From NCBI GenBank assembly GCA_963660435.1, contig CAVKYI010000037.1, forward strand, positions 1-19,906: a stretch of 19,906 nucleotides of DNA, in the 5' to 3' direction. The translations under genes and the position numbers were made by a program. This DNA comes from Hallerella sp963660435. Lineage in GTDB: Bacteria > Fibrobacterota > Fibrobacteria > Fibrobacterales > Fibrobacteraceae. The notes below the pieces were generated by a model. That model did not search any database, was not told where the DNA came from, and was given only the letters and a program-made list of their open reading frames with translations. Within the stretch, counting starts at the first letter, position 1; every line of letters begins with the position of its first letter. Below are positions 1 to 7,067 of this stretch, one piece after another.

Positions 1-75
1 GGATCCTACCTGCCTGCCCGCAGCAGGCGGGCCTGTCGGCAGACAGGTCGGTCGCTCTGCTCCCTCCAGGATGAC
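1..75 (-). repeat. Partial dispersed repeat carrying two hairpin modules
   Basis: Read on the minus strand this starts with GTCATCCTGGAG at 75 and ends with TAGGATCC at the window edge, so it is one arm of the palindromic cassette that is complete at 152-248. Two small hairpins are inserted where the cassette normally reads CGA then TAGGATCC. One is at 13-31 (CCTGCC paired with GGCGGG, with one G-T pair) and one at 32-47 (CCTGTC, loop GGCA, GACAGG). The 19-bp module at 13-31 recurs exactly inside the copy at 19641-19756. The copy is truncated by the start of the window. Confidence 0.75.
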
Positions 76-104
76 AGTAAAGCGTTGCTACGCTCCAGGA
101 TGAC
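66..104 (-). repeat. Short direct repeats of the cassette end motif
   Basis: CCAGGATGAC, the terminal motif of the palindromic cassette, occurs at 66-75 and again at 95-104 in the same orientation. The second is preceded by GCTACGCT, which is the arm sequence seen in the cassettes. These look like stubs or solo ends in an array rather than full copies. Confidence 0.6.
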
Positions 105-151
105 GGTGTAACGAGACGGACGTTCAACACAACGAACCTTTACCACCCGAC

Positions 152-248
152 GTCATTCTGGAAGGGCCAATGGCCCTGATAGAATCCATTCCGAGCGTTT
201 CTGCTAAAATGGATCCTATCGTTTCGCTGCGCTACACTCCAGGATGAC
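152..248 (-). repeat. 97-bp palindromic repeat cassette, left copy
   Basis: The element is bounded by inverted ends GTCATTCTGG (152-161) and CCAGGATGAC (239-248). The inner arms, near 178-194 and 209-223, also pair (ATAGAATCCATT against AATGGATCCTAT), so the whole unit can fold into one long imperfect hairpin. A further small hairpin, AGGGCC/GGCCCT, sits at 163-177. Its reverse complement matches the copies at 19641-19756 and 19800-19896 almost base for base through the central part, with the same 97-bp length as the latter. It has no coding capacity of its own. Resemblance to REP or MITE elements is structural only. Confidence 0.85.
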
Positions 249-260
249 AGAGAAGCGAGG

Positions 261-306
261 GAACGCTCCTGGATGACGGTGCAACGAGGCTGCGCTCCAG
301 GATGAC
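261..306 (-). repeat. Degenerate cassette ends
   Basis: CCTGGATGAC at 268-277 and CCAGGATGAC at 297-306 are two more solo copies of the terminal motif, each preceded by CGCT. They complete the left repeat patch. Between 307 and 448 I see no further repeat and no gene apart from the pyruvate kinase leader. Confidence 0.55.
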
Positions 307-383
307 GTTCACGCTCCACACTTCCGGGTTTTACACTTTCGACAAAATTGTTTGAAACGAAAAGACTCGGCACAAAAATGTTT

Positions 384-413
384 TTGAAAAGAATAATACG
401 CCATTGGATTTGA
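384..413 (+). promoter_or_regulatory. Weak candidate promoter for pyruvate kinase
   Basis: TTTG at 384-387 is followed after 18 bp by TGGATTTG at 406-413, which matches the TAnnTTTG pattern at all but one specified base. It would start transcription about 30 nt before the ATG at 449. No good sigma-70 hexamer pair was found in this leader. Confidence 0.25.
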
Positions 414-448
414 ACGCCTTTTTTTTTATCGTTTGGCCAGGAGACTTT

Positions 449-2239
449 ATGTTTACGCACAAGACGAAAATAGTTTGTTCGATGGGTCCAACTACGGCAA
501 ATGATGAAATCGTGTCGCGGCTGATTGTCGCCGGGATGAATGTGGCCCGTTTCAATTTTTCGCACGGAACGCATGAAACCCACCTGGAAGCGATGGATCG
601 CGTAAAGCGCGTTTCGTCGGCCTTGAAGCGCCCGATAGCGCTGATGCTCGATACCAAGGGACCGGAAATTCGCACGGGGAATACGCCGGGAAACCTTCCT
701 GTTCTGATTCGCAAGGGAGACAAGGTCTGCGTGACTGTCGATTCGGCTGAAACGGTTGCCGCGACGGAAAGCGAACCGGCGAGAATTTCCGTTTCGTGGA
801 ATGCGCTCCCCCAGCGGATCGAAAAGGGAAACCGGATTCTGGTCGCAGACGGACTTCTGGAACTTGAAGTCGAAGACACGGACGGTTTTTCCGTTCGCAC
901 GGTCGCGAAAAATTCTGGCGAAATTTCGAGCAAGAAGAACGTGAACTTGATAGGGCTTCACCCGGGACTTCCCATCATGAGCGAACAGGACAAGATGGAT
1001 ATCAAGTTCGGCGTGGAACAGAACGTGGATTTTATCGCGGCGAGTTTCGTAAGCTACGCAAGCGAGGTCCAGGAAATTCGCAGGTATCTGGAAAGCCTGA
1101 ATTCCAAGGCGCGGATTATCGCGAAGATCGAAAACGAGGAAGGCCTGAACAACATTCGCGAAATCGCGGAAGCGGCGGACGGCGTGATGATCGCTCGCGG
1201 GGATCTTGGGGTGCAGCTACCCACGGAGAAGATTCCGCTTGCGCAGAAACACGTCATCCGTATCTGTCGCCAGTTGGGGAAGCCCGTGATAACGGCGACG
1301 CAGATGCTCGAGTCCATGATTTCCCATCCGCGTCCGACACGTGCGGAACTTACGGACGTTGCGAACGCGATTTTTGACGGGACCGATGCGGTGATGCTTT
1401 CCGGAGAGACGGCAAACGGAAGCTATCCGATCGAAGCGGTCGAGACGATGGTGCGCGTTGCCGTGACGGTCGAGTATTCTCCCGAATACTACAAGAAGAT
1501 GCGCGAATCCTTTGAAATGGACTTGCACGGGGACATCAGCCGAATCGTTTCGCAGAACGCCTACCAGACTGCGCGAGACGTAAACGCGACGGCGATCATC
1601 ACGCCGACTCTCAGCGGGAACACCGCCCGGATGGTGAGCATGTTCCGCCCGGAACAGCCGATTCTCGCGGTGACGCCGCATCCGCAGGTCGAAAGGCAGC
1701 TTCTCCTCAACTGGGGAATCTTTCCTCTTTTCGCGGAGCTTGTGACCGATTCCGACGATATGGTGCAAAATGCGATCAAGAGCGCGCATGACGCGGGAGC
1801 GGTCCGCATTTCGGACCGGATCGTGATGGTATCCGGATTTCCGCTTTCGGCATCTGTCGTGAATACGATTCGGGTGCTTTACGTGGGAAACGAACTGGTT
1901 CGCGCCGAGTCCGGCGGAGCGGCCTGCAACGACCATCCACGGGCGAACGGGCGGATTCTGCGGGCGAAGACGCCGACGGAAGCCTATATGCTCCTCAGAA
2001 AGGAAAGTAACGAAATCCTTCTCTGCCCGTCCCTTTCCGAAGAATACATTCCGGTACTGCGCGAGGTTCGCGGAGTCATCGTCGAAGGCGAGAGCAAGAT
2101 CCCGGCGGAAATCCTGCCGCTTATCAATCCGCGCCTGGTGTGGCTTCTCGGGGCAAAGGGCGCCTTGCGCCTTCTCGAACCGGGCCTTGCCGTGACGATT
2201 GACGGAAAGAGCCTTGTCGTGTACGAGGGAAGGCTCTAG
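449..2239 (+). CDS. pyk: Pyruvate kinase with C-terminal extra domain
   Basis: Pyruvate kinase transfers phosphate from phosphoenolpyruvate to ADP, the last step of glycolysis, in the cytoplasm. The 596-residue product carries the family signatures in order: NFSHG (36-40), DTKGPEIR (68-75), the active-site segment IIAKIENEEG with the catalytic lysine at 226, RGDLG (250-254) and the T-rich/ML(S)GET segment (312-321). The start at 449 is chosen over an upstream in-frame ATG at 404 because AGGAGA lies at 439-444 with normal spacing and because homology begins at the MFTHKTKIV residues. It is about 120 residues longer than the classical enzyme (about 475). Residues about 497-596 resemble the PEP-utilising mobile domain attached to Bacillus-type pyruvate kinases, but the expected TSHA phospho-histidine motif is replaced by KIPAE (550-554). 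The gene is monocistronic, with a strong terminator just downstream. Confidence 0.95.
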   Translation: MFTHKTKIVCSMGPTTANDEIVSRLIVAGMNVARFNFSHGTHETHLEAMDRVKRVSSALKRPIALMLDTKGPEIRTGNTPGNLPVLIRKGDKVCVTVDSAETVAATESEPARISVSWNALPQRIEKGNRILVADGLLELEVEDTDGFSVRTVAKNSGEISSKKNVNLIGLHPGLPIMSEQDKMDIKFGVEQNVDFIAASFVSYASEVQEIRRYLESLNSKARIIAKIENEEGLNNIREIAEAADGVMIARGDLGVQLPTEKIPLAQKHVIRICRQLGKPVITATQMLESMISHPRPTRAELTDVANAIFDGTDAVMLSGETANGSYPIEAVETMVRVAVTVEYSPEYYKKMRESFEMDLHGDISRIVSQNAYQTARDVNATAIITPTLSGNTARMVSMFRPEQPILAVTPHPQVERQLLLNWGIFPLFAELVTDSDDMVQNAIKSAHDAGAVRISDRIVMVSGFPLSASVVNTIRVLYVGNELVRAESGGAACNDHPRANGRILRAKTPTEAYMLLRKESNEILLCPSLSEEYIPVLREVRGVIVEGESKIPAEILPLINPRLVWLLGAKGALRLLEPGLAVTIDGKSLVVYEGRL

Positions 2240-2246
2240 GAACGAA

Positions 2247-2285
2247 TGTAAAATCGACGTAAAGTCCTTGTAAATCTTCTTGAAA
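2247..2285 (+). promoter_or_regulatory. Four 11-bp-spaced TGTAAA-type half-sites (Pho-box-like)
   Basis: TGTAAA (2247-2252), CGTAAA (2258-2263), TGTAAA (2269-2274) and TTGAAA (2280-2285) repeat with an exact 11-bp period. Tandem half-sites at one-turn spacing are the typical target of OmpR/PhoB-family regulators, including Pho boxes. The array lies between pyk and the phosphate transporter and ends about 50 bp before the transporter start. A PhoB-like regulator is encoded right after the transporter. The half-site sequence differs from the E. coli Pho box, so the assignment is inference from spacing and context. Confidence 0.5.
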
Positions 2286-2290
2286 AAGCG

Positions 2291-2320
2291 AAAAATCCCC
2301 CTTTTACGGGGGATTTTTCT
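2291..2320 (+). terminator. Rho-independent terminator after pyk
   Basis: AAAAATCCCCC (2291-2301), loop TTTTAC, and GGGGGATTTTT (2308-2318) form a perfect 11-bp stem ending in a T run. The stem is symmetrical, so it could act on either strand. It lies between the Pho-box-like repeats and the transporter gene. Confidence 0.9.
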
Positions 2321-2324
2321 TGCT

Positions 2325-2332
2325 TAACTTTG
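2325..2332 (+). promoter_or_regulatory. TAnnTTTG -7-type element of the phosphate transporter
   Basis: TAACTTTG matches the Bacteroidota -7 consensus TAnnTTTG exactly. Only four bases (AGGC) separate it from the ATG at 2337, so transcription would begin at or next to the start codon. GAGG at 2332-2335 is too close to the ATG to be a normal ribosome binding site. Confidence 0.45.
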
Positions 2333-2336
2333 AGGC

Positions 2337-4577
2337 ATGGATATTTATGTCTTCATTATCGGAATGCTCTTTTTCCTCGCCGTTTTCGACCTGATAAACG
2401 GTGTCTCGAACGATGCCTCCAACTTTCTGAATTCGGCGGTCGGCTCCAGAGCTTTTGGGTTCAAGTTCCTGATTGCGATTGCCGCGGTCGGGATTCTTGT
2501 CGGTGCTTCCTTTTCGGGGGGCATGATGGATGTCGCGCGACACGGGATCTTCCAGCCGCAGCATTTCACGTTTACGGAAATTCTCTCGATATGCGTCGGA
2601 GCGATGCTCACCGATGTCGTACTTCTCGACATATTCAATACGCTCGGGCTTCCGACATCGACGACCGTGTCGATGGTGTTCGAGCTTCTCGGCGGGACCT
2701 TTGCCCTTTCGCTTCTCAAGCTTCACCGCGGAGCGAACGGACTTTCTATCGGAGACCTGGTAAATTCCGAAAAGGCGCTCTCCGTGATAATCGCCATCTT
2801 TACTTCCGTCGCCATCGCCTTTGTCTTCGGGTGGGTCGTGCAGTGGATTTCGCGCGCGCTGTTTACGTTCCGCTACAAGCCGCGAGAGAAATACTTTATC
2901 GCCATTTTCGGGGGGCTTTCGCTTGCTTCCATCTTCTACTTTGTGCTTTTCCAGGGATTGAACGGTTCCGTGCTTTCTGTTCCGGATTTTCTCGCCGAGA
3001 ACAGGGGACTGACTTTTGCCACGAGCCTTGTCGTCTTTGCGGTTCTTTCCGAAATTCTCTTTCTCTTGAAATTCAATGTCCTTCGGCTGGTTGTCGCCGC
3101 CGGAACGTTTTCGCTCGCCCTTTCCTTTGCGGGAAACGACCTCGTGAACTTTATCGGCGTGCCGCTTGCCGGTCTTTCGGCGTTCATGGCCTATTCGGAC
3201 AGCGGCCTTCCGGCAAATGAGGTCTTGATGACGGCTCTCTGCGATTCGGAAAAGGGCCTGTGGTGGATTCTTTCCCTTTCGGGTGTCGTGATGGCGATTT
3301 CGCTTGCGACTTCCCGCAAGGCGCGCAACGTGATTCGCACGTCCGTTTCGCTTGCGAGCCAGACGTCTTCCGAAGAGCTTTTTGGTACAAGCCCCATTGC
3401 CCGCGCCTTTGTACGCTATGCGGATTCGGCGTCCTCTCTCGTTTGCAGCGTGGTTCCTCCGAATGTCCGCGTTTTCCTGCGCAACCGTTTCAATACGCGG
3501 AAGCTGCATCTCGAAAAGAGCGATGCCGCCTTCGACCTGCTGCGCGCTTCCGTCAACCTGATGCTTGCGAGCGTGCTGATTTCTCTCGGGACTTTCCTCA
3601 AGTTGCCGCTTTCGACGACATACGTGACGTTCATGGTCGCGATGGGAACCTCCCTTGCCGACAAGGCGTGGGGACGCGAAACGGCCGTCTATCGCATCAC
3701 GGGAGTCTTTTCGGTCATCGGGGGCTGGTTCTTTACCGCTTTTGCCGCCTTTGTCTGTGCGTTTGTCGTGAGCGGAGCCGTTTTCCTTGGCGGCGTTCCC
3801 GTCATGATCCTCTTGTTCTTGCTTGTCGTCTGCTTTGTCATCCATTCCTCGATTCGCTACCGCAAGAAGTCCGAAACGAAAGATACCGCGGCGGAGGAAT
3901 TTCATGCGATCATGGAAGAGTCGGATCCGCAAAAGTCGTTCCCGATGATTCGAAAGCACTATGCGAAAGGCTGGGGATGGTTCCTTGTCTTTGTCGAGGA
4001 TTCGGTGCGCGACACGCTCACGGCTCTCGCCGCGGAGGACCTCGATACGCTTCGCTATGTGCGACAGAAGATGAAGGAGGAGTACAAGACGCTCAACCGG
4101 CTGCGCCACGAAGGTTTCGCCTGTTCTCGGAAAATGATGATCGAGGATTCGCTCGCGAAGAAGTTCTTTCTCTACCAGGCGAACGATTTCGCGCTGTCGC
4201 TCTACTTCGACCTGGAACGTGTCTATAAACCTTGCCTGAACCATGTCGATAACCATCTGACTCCGCTTTCCCCGCGGCAGAAAGAGACGATTCTCGATGT
4301 CGCGAGCGCGATGCGTGACGCGATCGAGGATTCCGCCCGGATGGTGCTCGAAAGCGACTACTCGGACTTTGACGCTCTCCAGAGCCGAATCCGTTCGATT
4401 GGCGCAAGGATTGTGAACGCCCGGAAGACCGCGATGCAGGAAAGGATACCGGAAAGCCAGGCGGTGGCAAGTGTCAGTCTTCTCTTCCTGACTGTTCTTT
4501 ACGAATGTCGCGCTATTCTCGACTCGACGGTCTATCTTGTCAAGTCGTCCAAGAAGCTGATGACGGATTTTGTCTAG
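2337..4577 (+). CDS. pit: PiT-family inorganic phosphate transporter with long cytoplasmic tail
   Basis: This is a membrane carrier of the PiT (PF01384) family, which imports phosphate with a cation. The 746-residue protein shows the duplicated PiT signatures: FDLINGVSNDASNF near 17-30 with LPTSTT (105-110) in the first half, and GNDLVNFIGVPLAG (266-279) with LPLSTTYVTF (423-432) in the second. Hydrophobic segments run through about residue 502. The remaining 245 residues are charged and helical, and could be a PhoU-like regulatory domain, though I cannot prove that by eye. The start is the first ATG in a good N-terminal context; it lacks a usable Shine-Dalgarno site, and an alternative is Met10 (2364), which has none either. 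The neighbouring two-component genes and the upstream 11-bp repeats point to phosphate-dependent regulation. Confidence 0.9.
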   Translation: MDIYVFIIGMLFFLAVFDLINGVSNDASNFLNSAVGSRAFGFKFLIAIAAVGILVGASFSGGMMDVARHGIFQPQHFTFTEILSICVGAMLTDVVLLDIFNTLGLPTSTTVSMVFELLGGTFALSLLKLHRGANGLSIGDLVNSEKALSVIIAIFTSVAIAFVFGWVVQWISRALFTFRYKPREKYFIAIFGGLSLASIFYFVLFQGLNGSVLSVPDFLAENRGLTFATSLVVFAVLSEILFLLKFNVLRLVVAAGTFSLALSFAGNDLVNFIGVPLAGLSAFMAYSDSGLPANEVLMTALCDSEKGLWWILSLSGVVMAISLATSRKARNVIRTSVSLASQTSSEELFGTSPIARAFVRYADSASSLVCSVVPPNVRVFLRNRFNTRKLHLEKSDAAFDLLRASVNLMLASVLISLGTFLKLPLSTTYVTFMVAMGTSLADKAWGRETAVYRITGVFSVIGGWFFTAFAAFVCAFVVSGAVFLGGVPVMILLFLLVVCFVIHSSIRYRKKSETKDTAAEEFHAIMEESDPQKSFPMIRKHYAKGWGWFLVFVEDSVRDTLTALAAEDLDTLRYVRQKMKEEYKTLNRLRHEGFACSRKMMIEDSLAKKFFLYQANDFALSLYFDLERVYKPCLNHVDNHLTPLSPRQKETILDVASAMRDAIEDSARMVLESDYSDFDALQSRIRSIGARIVNARKTAMQERIPESQAVASVSLLFLTVLYECRAILDSTVYLVKSSKKLMTDFV

Positions 4578-4602
4578 ATTTTACAAAAATCTGCACGAAG
4601 TC

Positions 4603-4630
4603 TTTACTTCCGCCTTCTATTTTCTATAAT
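4603..4630 (+). promoter_or_regulatory. Sigma-70-like promoter of the two-component operon
   Basis: TTTACT (4603-4608), 16 bp, then TATAAT (4625-4630), a perfect -10 box. The predicted start is near 4637, giving a leader of about 23 nt that contains AAAGGAA (4646-4652) as ribosome binding site for the ATG at 4660. It lies in the 82-bp gap after the transporter gene, so the regulator genes can be transcribed separately from it. Confidence 0.65.
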
Positions 4631-4659
4631 AAAGGTAGAAAAGAAAAAGGAACGGTCTC

Positions 4660-5370
4660 ATGATTTGCGTAGTGGAAGACGACAAGGACATCCGGGAAAT
4701 GGAAGCTTACGCCTTGAAGAGTGCGGGCTTCGAGGTTCTCGCCGTGGCTTCATCCGACGATTTTTTCCGCGATCTGGGAAATCGGGTCCCGAGTCTCGTG
4801 ATACTCGACGTGATGCTTCCGGGGCGTGACGGCTTTTCCATCCTGGAAGATTTGCGCAGGCGCTCCCAGACGGCGAAAGTTCCCGTAATGATGGTGACCG
4901 CCAAGACGACGGAACTCGACAAGATAAAGGGACTGGATTCCGGAGCGGACGATTACCTGACAAAGCCTTTCGGCATCATGGAGTTCTTAGCGCGCGTGCG
5001 CGCCCTCCTGCGCCGTTCGGAAATGCAGCCCGCGACTTCTCCGGAAAAGACGTTGCTTCGACTGGGACCGATTGAAATCGACGACATGCGGCACACGGTC
5101 AAGGTCGGAGAAAATCCGGTGGAACTCACGTTCAAGGAATACGAGGTTCTGAAGCTGCTTTGTTCGAAACCGGGAATCGTCTTTGGGCGCGACCAGCTGA
5201 TGGAACGTGTCTGGGGAATCGATGCGGCAATCGAGTCGCGGACAGTCGATATGCACGTAAAGACCTTGCGGAAAAAGCTGGGACTTGCCGGCGACTGCAT
5301 CAAGACGGTTCGAAATGTCGGATACAAGGCAGATAGCGAGGATTCTCATGAAGGAAAAACTGAGCTTTAG
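4660..5370 (+). CDS. phoB: OmpR/PhoB-family response regulator
   Basis: This 236-residue cytoplasmic transcription factor is of normal length for the family. The receiver domain (about 1-118) has the acidic pair D7/D8, the phospho-acceptor D50 in VILDVMLPGRDGF, T80 and K102 in LTKPF. The winged-helix DNA-binding domain (about 131-226) has ELTFKEYEVLKLL, the recognition-helix region RTVDMHVKTLRKKL and the closing VRNVGYKA. It is followed by, and overlaps, a PhoR-like kinase, and it lies next to a phosphate transporter preceded by 11-bp repeats, so PhoB is the best specific guess. Membership of the OmpR/PhoB family is secure; the phosphate role is inferred from context. Confidence 0.88.
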   Translation: MICVVEDDKDIREMEAYALKSAGFEVLAVASSDDFFRDLGNRVPSLVILDVMLPGRDGFSILEDLRRRSQTAKVPVMMVTAKTTELDKIKGLDSGADDYLTKPFGIMEFLARVRALLRRSEMQPATSPEKTLLRLGPIEIDDMRHTVKVGENPVELTFKEYEVLKLLCSKPGIVFGRDQLMERVWGIDAAIESRTVDMHVKTLRKKLGLAGDCIKTVRNVGYKADSEDSHEGKTEL

Positions 5371-7048
5371 TCTTTTTTATGTCGGACTTCTCGCCGCGAT
5401 TGTCGCGATGCTTCTCACCGCGGGGGCGTTTCGTTCGAGCATTTCGGAACAGACTGTTCTCGACTTGAAGTTGCAGGGCTCCGTGGTCGCGAACGCTTAC
5501 GAACTGATCGATTCCACGGAAGAACTCAAGAAGTTCATCACGCCGACTCTTCGCATTACGCTGATTTCGCCGGAGGGAAAGGTCCTGTTCGAATCGGAAG
5601 CGGAAAAGGATACGATGGATTCGCATCTTTCCCGTCCGGAAGTCCAGGCCGCGTTCCAGACCGGCGAAGGATCTAGCTTTCGGCTCTCGCACACTTTGGA
5701 AACGGACGTCTATTACTATGCGAAACTTTTGCCGGATGGAAATGTCCTTCGGATTTCTATCCGAAAAAGTAGCGCGTTTTCGGTCATTTCCAGCGTGTAT
5801 CCCAAGCTGGTCGTTCTTCTCCTCGCGGTGCTTCTCGTTTCCCTTTTCTTTGCGCATATCCTTTCTGCCCGCTTTGTCGAGCCGATTCGCCGCCTGGCGG
5901 AAAATCTGGACTCGGTGCAGTTTCCGGAAGGTGATCTCATCTACAAGGAATTCACCCCGTTTGCGCGCGAGATCAAGCGGGAACGCGACAATACGGCACG
6001 GGAAATGTCTCGACTGAAATTCGAGAGGAACCGGTTTCGTACGCTTATCGAGGACATGTCGGAAGGCATGATCCTTCTCGATTCGAAGAACGAGGTTGTA
6101 CTGGTAAACGGCGTCGCGCGGGAAATGTTCCACGTGGAGGGCGATTTTGCCGGTCGGAACATCCGGTGCTTTTCGCGAAACATTCCGCTGAACAGCGCGG
6201 TGGAGTCCGCGACAAGGGGAAAGAAGGCCGATGCGGAGATACAGCTTTCGGGGAAGGATGTGCGCCTGATAGCGAGCCCTGTATTTGTCGGCGGGGAAGT
6301 TTCCGGCGTCATCGTCATCCTTCTCGACGTCACCGAGAAGAAGAATCTTTCGGACCTGCGGGAAAAGTTTACCGCGAACGCCTCTCATGAGCTGAAGACG
6401 CCGCTCACGTCGATTGCCGGCTATGCGGAAATGATCGAATCGGGAATGGCAAGACCCGAGGACGTTCCGGAATTTGCCCGGAAAATCCACAAGGAATCCG
6501 CGCGGCTTCTCGCCTTGACGAACGACATCATGAAGCTTTCGGAACTCGACGAAGCGAATCCGGATGCGCTTGCCCTCGAAAAGGTCAACCTGGGAGAAGT
6601 ACTGAAGGAAATCGCCGCGATGCTCGAACCGCTTTCGGCGAAGAAACATGTGAAAGTCTCGGTACCGGACGGGGATTTCTTCGTGATGGGCGACAAGGGA
6701 AAGCTTTTCGAAATGCTCTACAACCTGGTCGTGAACGCGATACGCTACAACAGGGATTCCGGATCGGTGACGGTTTCGTTCGAAGGAAATTCCGTGGTCG
6801 TGAAGGATACCGGCGTGGGCATCGCGGAAGAGCATCTGCCGCATATTTTCGAGCGATTCTACCGGGCGGACAAGAGCCGGTCCAAGGAAACGGGCGGAAC
6901 GGGTCTTGGACTTGCCATTGTCAAGCACATCGCGGAGCTTCACAAGGCGAAAGTCTCGGTCTCTTCGGTCTTTGGAGAGGGAAGCTCGTTCCGCGTCGAT
7001 TTCGCTTCGGCGAACCGAGACGTTCCGGCAAGCGAAGATTCGACTTGA
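5348..7048 (+). CDS. phoR: PhoR-like membrane sensor histidine kinase
   Basis: This inner-membrane kinase of 566 residues is predicted to phosphorylate the regulator encoded just before it. It has a membrane segment (8-28), a periplasmic sensor of about 120 residues with RPEVQAAFQTGEGSSFR (96-112) typical of PhoR-type extracytoplasmic PAS domains, a second membrane segment (152-172), a HAMP-like linker, a PAS domain (about 225-330), the phospho-acceptor H347 in ASHELKTPLTSI, an N box with N463, DTGVGI (487-492) and GGTGLGLAIVKH (516-527). The start at 5348 is preferred to an in-frame ATG at 5285 because GAGG (5338-5341) precedes it and the first membrane helix follows at once. It overlaps the regulator gene by 23 nt, which suggests translational coupling. 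An insertion sequence begins within about 20 bp of its stop. Confidence 0.88.
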   Translation: MKEKLSFSLFYVGLLAAIVAMLLTAGAFRSSISEQTVLDLKLQGSVVANAYELIDSTEELKKFITPTLRITLISPEGKVLFESEAEKDTMDSHLSRPEVQAAFQTGEGSSFRLSHTLETDVYYYAKLLPDGNVLRISIRKSSAFSVISSVYPKLVVLLLAVLLVSLFFAHILSARFVEPIRRLAENLDSVQFPEGDLIYKEFTPFAREIKRERDNTAREMSRLKFERNRFRTLIEDMSEGMILLDSKNEVVLVNGVAREMFHVEGDFAGRNIRCFSRNIPLNSAVESATRGKKADAEIQLSGKDVRLIASPVFVGGEVSGVIVILLDVTEKKNLSDLREKFTANASHELKTPLTSIAGYAEMIESGMARPEDVPEFARKIHKESARLLALTNDIMKLSELDEANPDALALEKVNLGEVLKEIAAMLEPLSAKKHVKVSVPDGDFFVMGDKGKLFEMLYNLVVNAIRYNRDSGSVTVSFEGNSVVVKDTGVGIAEEHLPHIFERFYRADKSRSKETGGTGLGLAIVKHIAELHKAKVSVSSVFGEGSSFRVDFASANRDVPASEDST

Positions 7049-7067
7049 CGTTTAGAAAAAAAGATAC

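Noticed and set aside
66..306. Possible CRISPR array from repeated CCAGGATGAC
   Set aside because: The repeats are only 10 bp, unevenly spaced and part of larger palindromic cassettes. There are no uniform spacers and no cas genes.
140..961. Minus-strand frame running from the repeat patch into pyk
   Set aside because: Its end reads through the palindromic repeat, and the same peptide appears in a frame at 19534-19755. It is repeat DNA translated by chance and overlaps pyk.
2304..4256. A 650-residue open frame on the minus strand opposite the phosphate transporter
   Set aside because: The translation is low-complexity, rich in R, K, E and G, with no domain or membrane pattern, while the plus frame is a clear PiT protein. 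It is a codon-bias shadow.
4576..4592. AGATTTT/AAAATCT stem after the phosphate transporter as a terminator
   Set aside because: The stem is entirely A/T-rich at its core with no following T run, so it would be too weak. At most it is a regulatory or chance palindrome before the phoB-like promoter.
4580..4608. Inverted TGTAAA-like half-sites before the response regulator gene, as autoregulatory sites
   Set aside because: Two matches on the minus strand are 23 bp apart rather than 22 and have no middle site, so the 11-bp pattern seen before pit is not met.
5300..6943. A 547-residue minus-strand frame opposite the sensor kinase
   Set aside because: The plus strand encodes an unmistakable histidine kinase. 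The minus frame shows no motif and is arginine/histidine-rich, like the other shadows.
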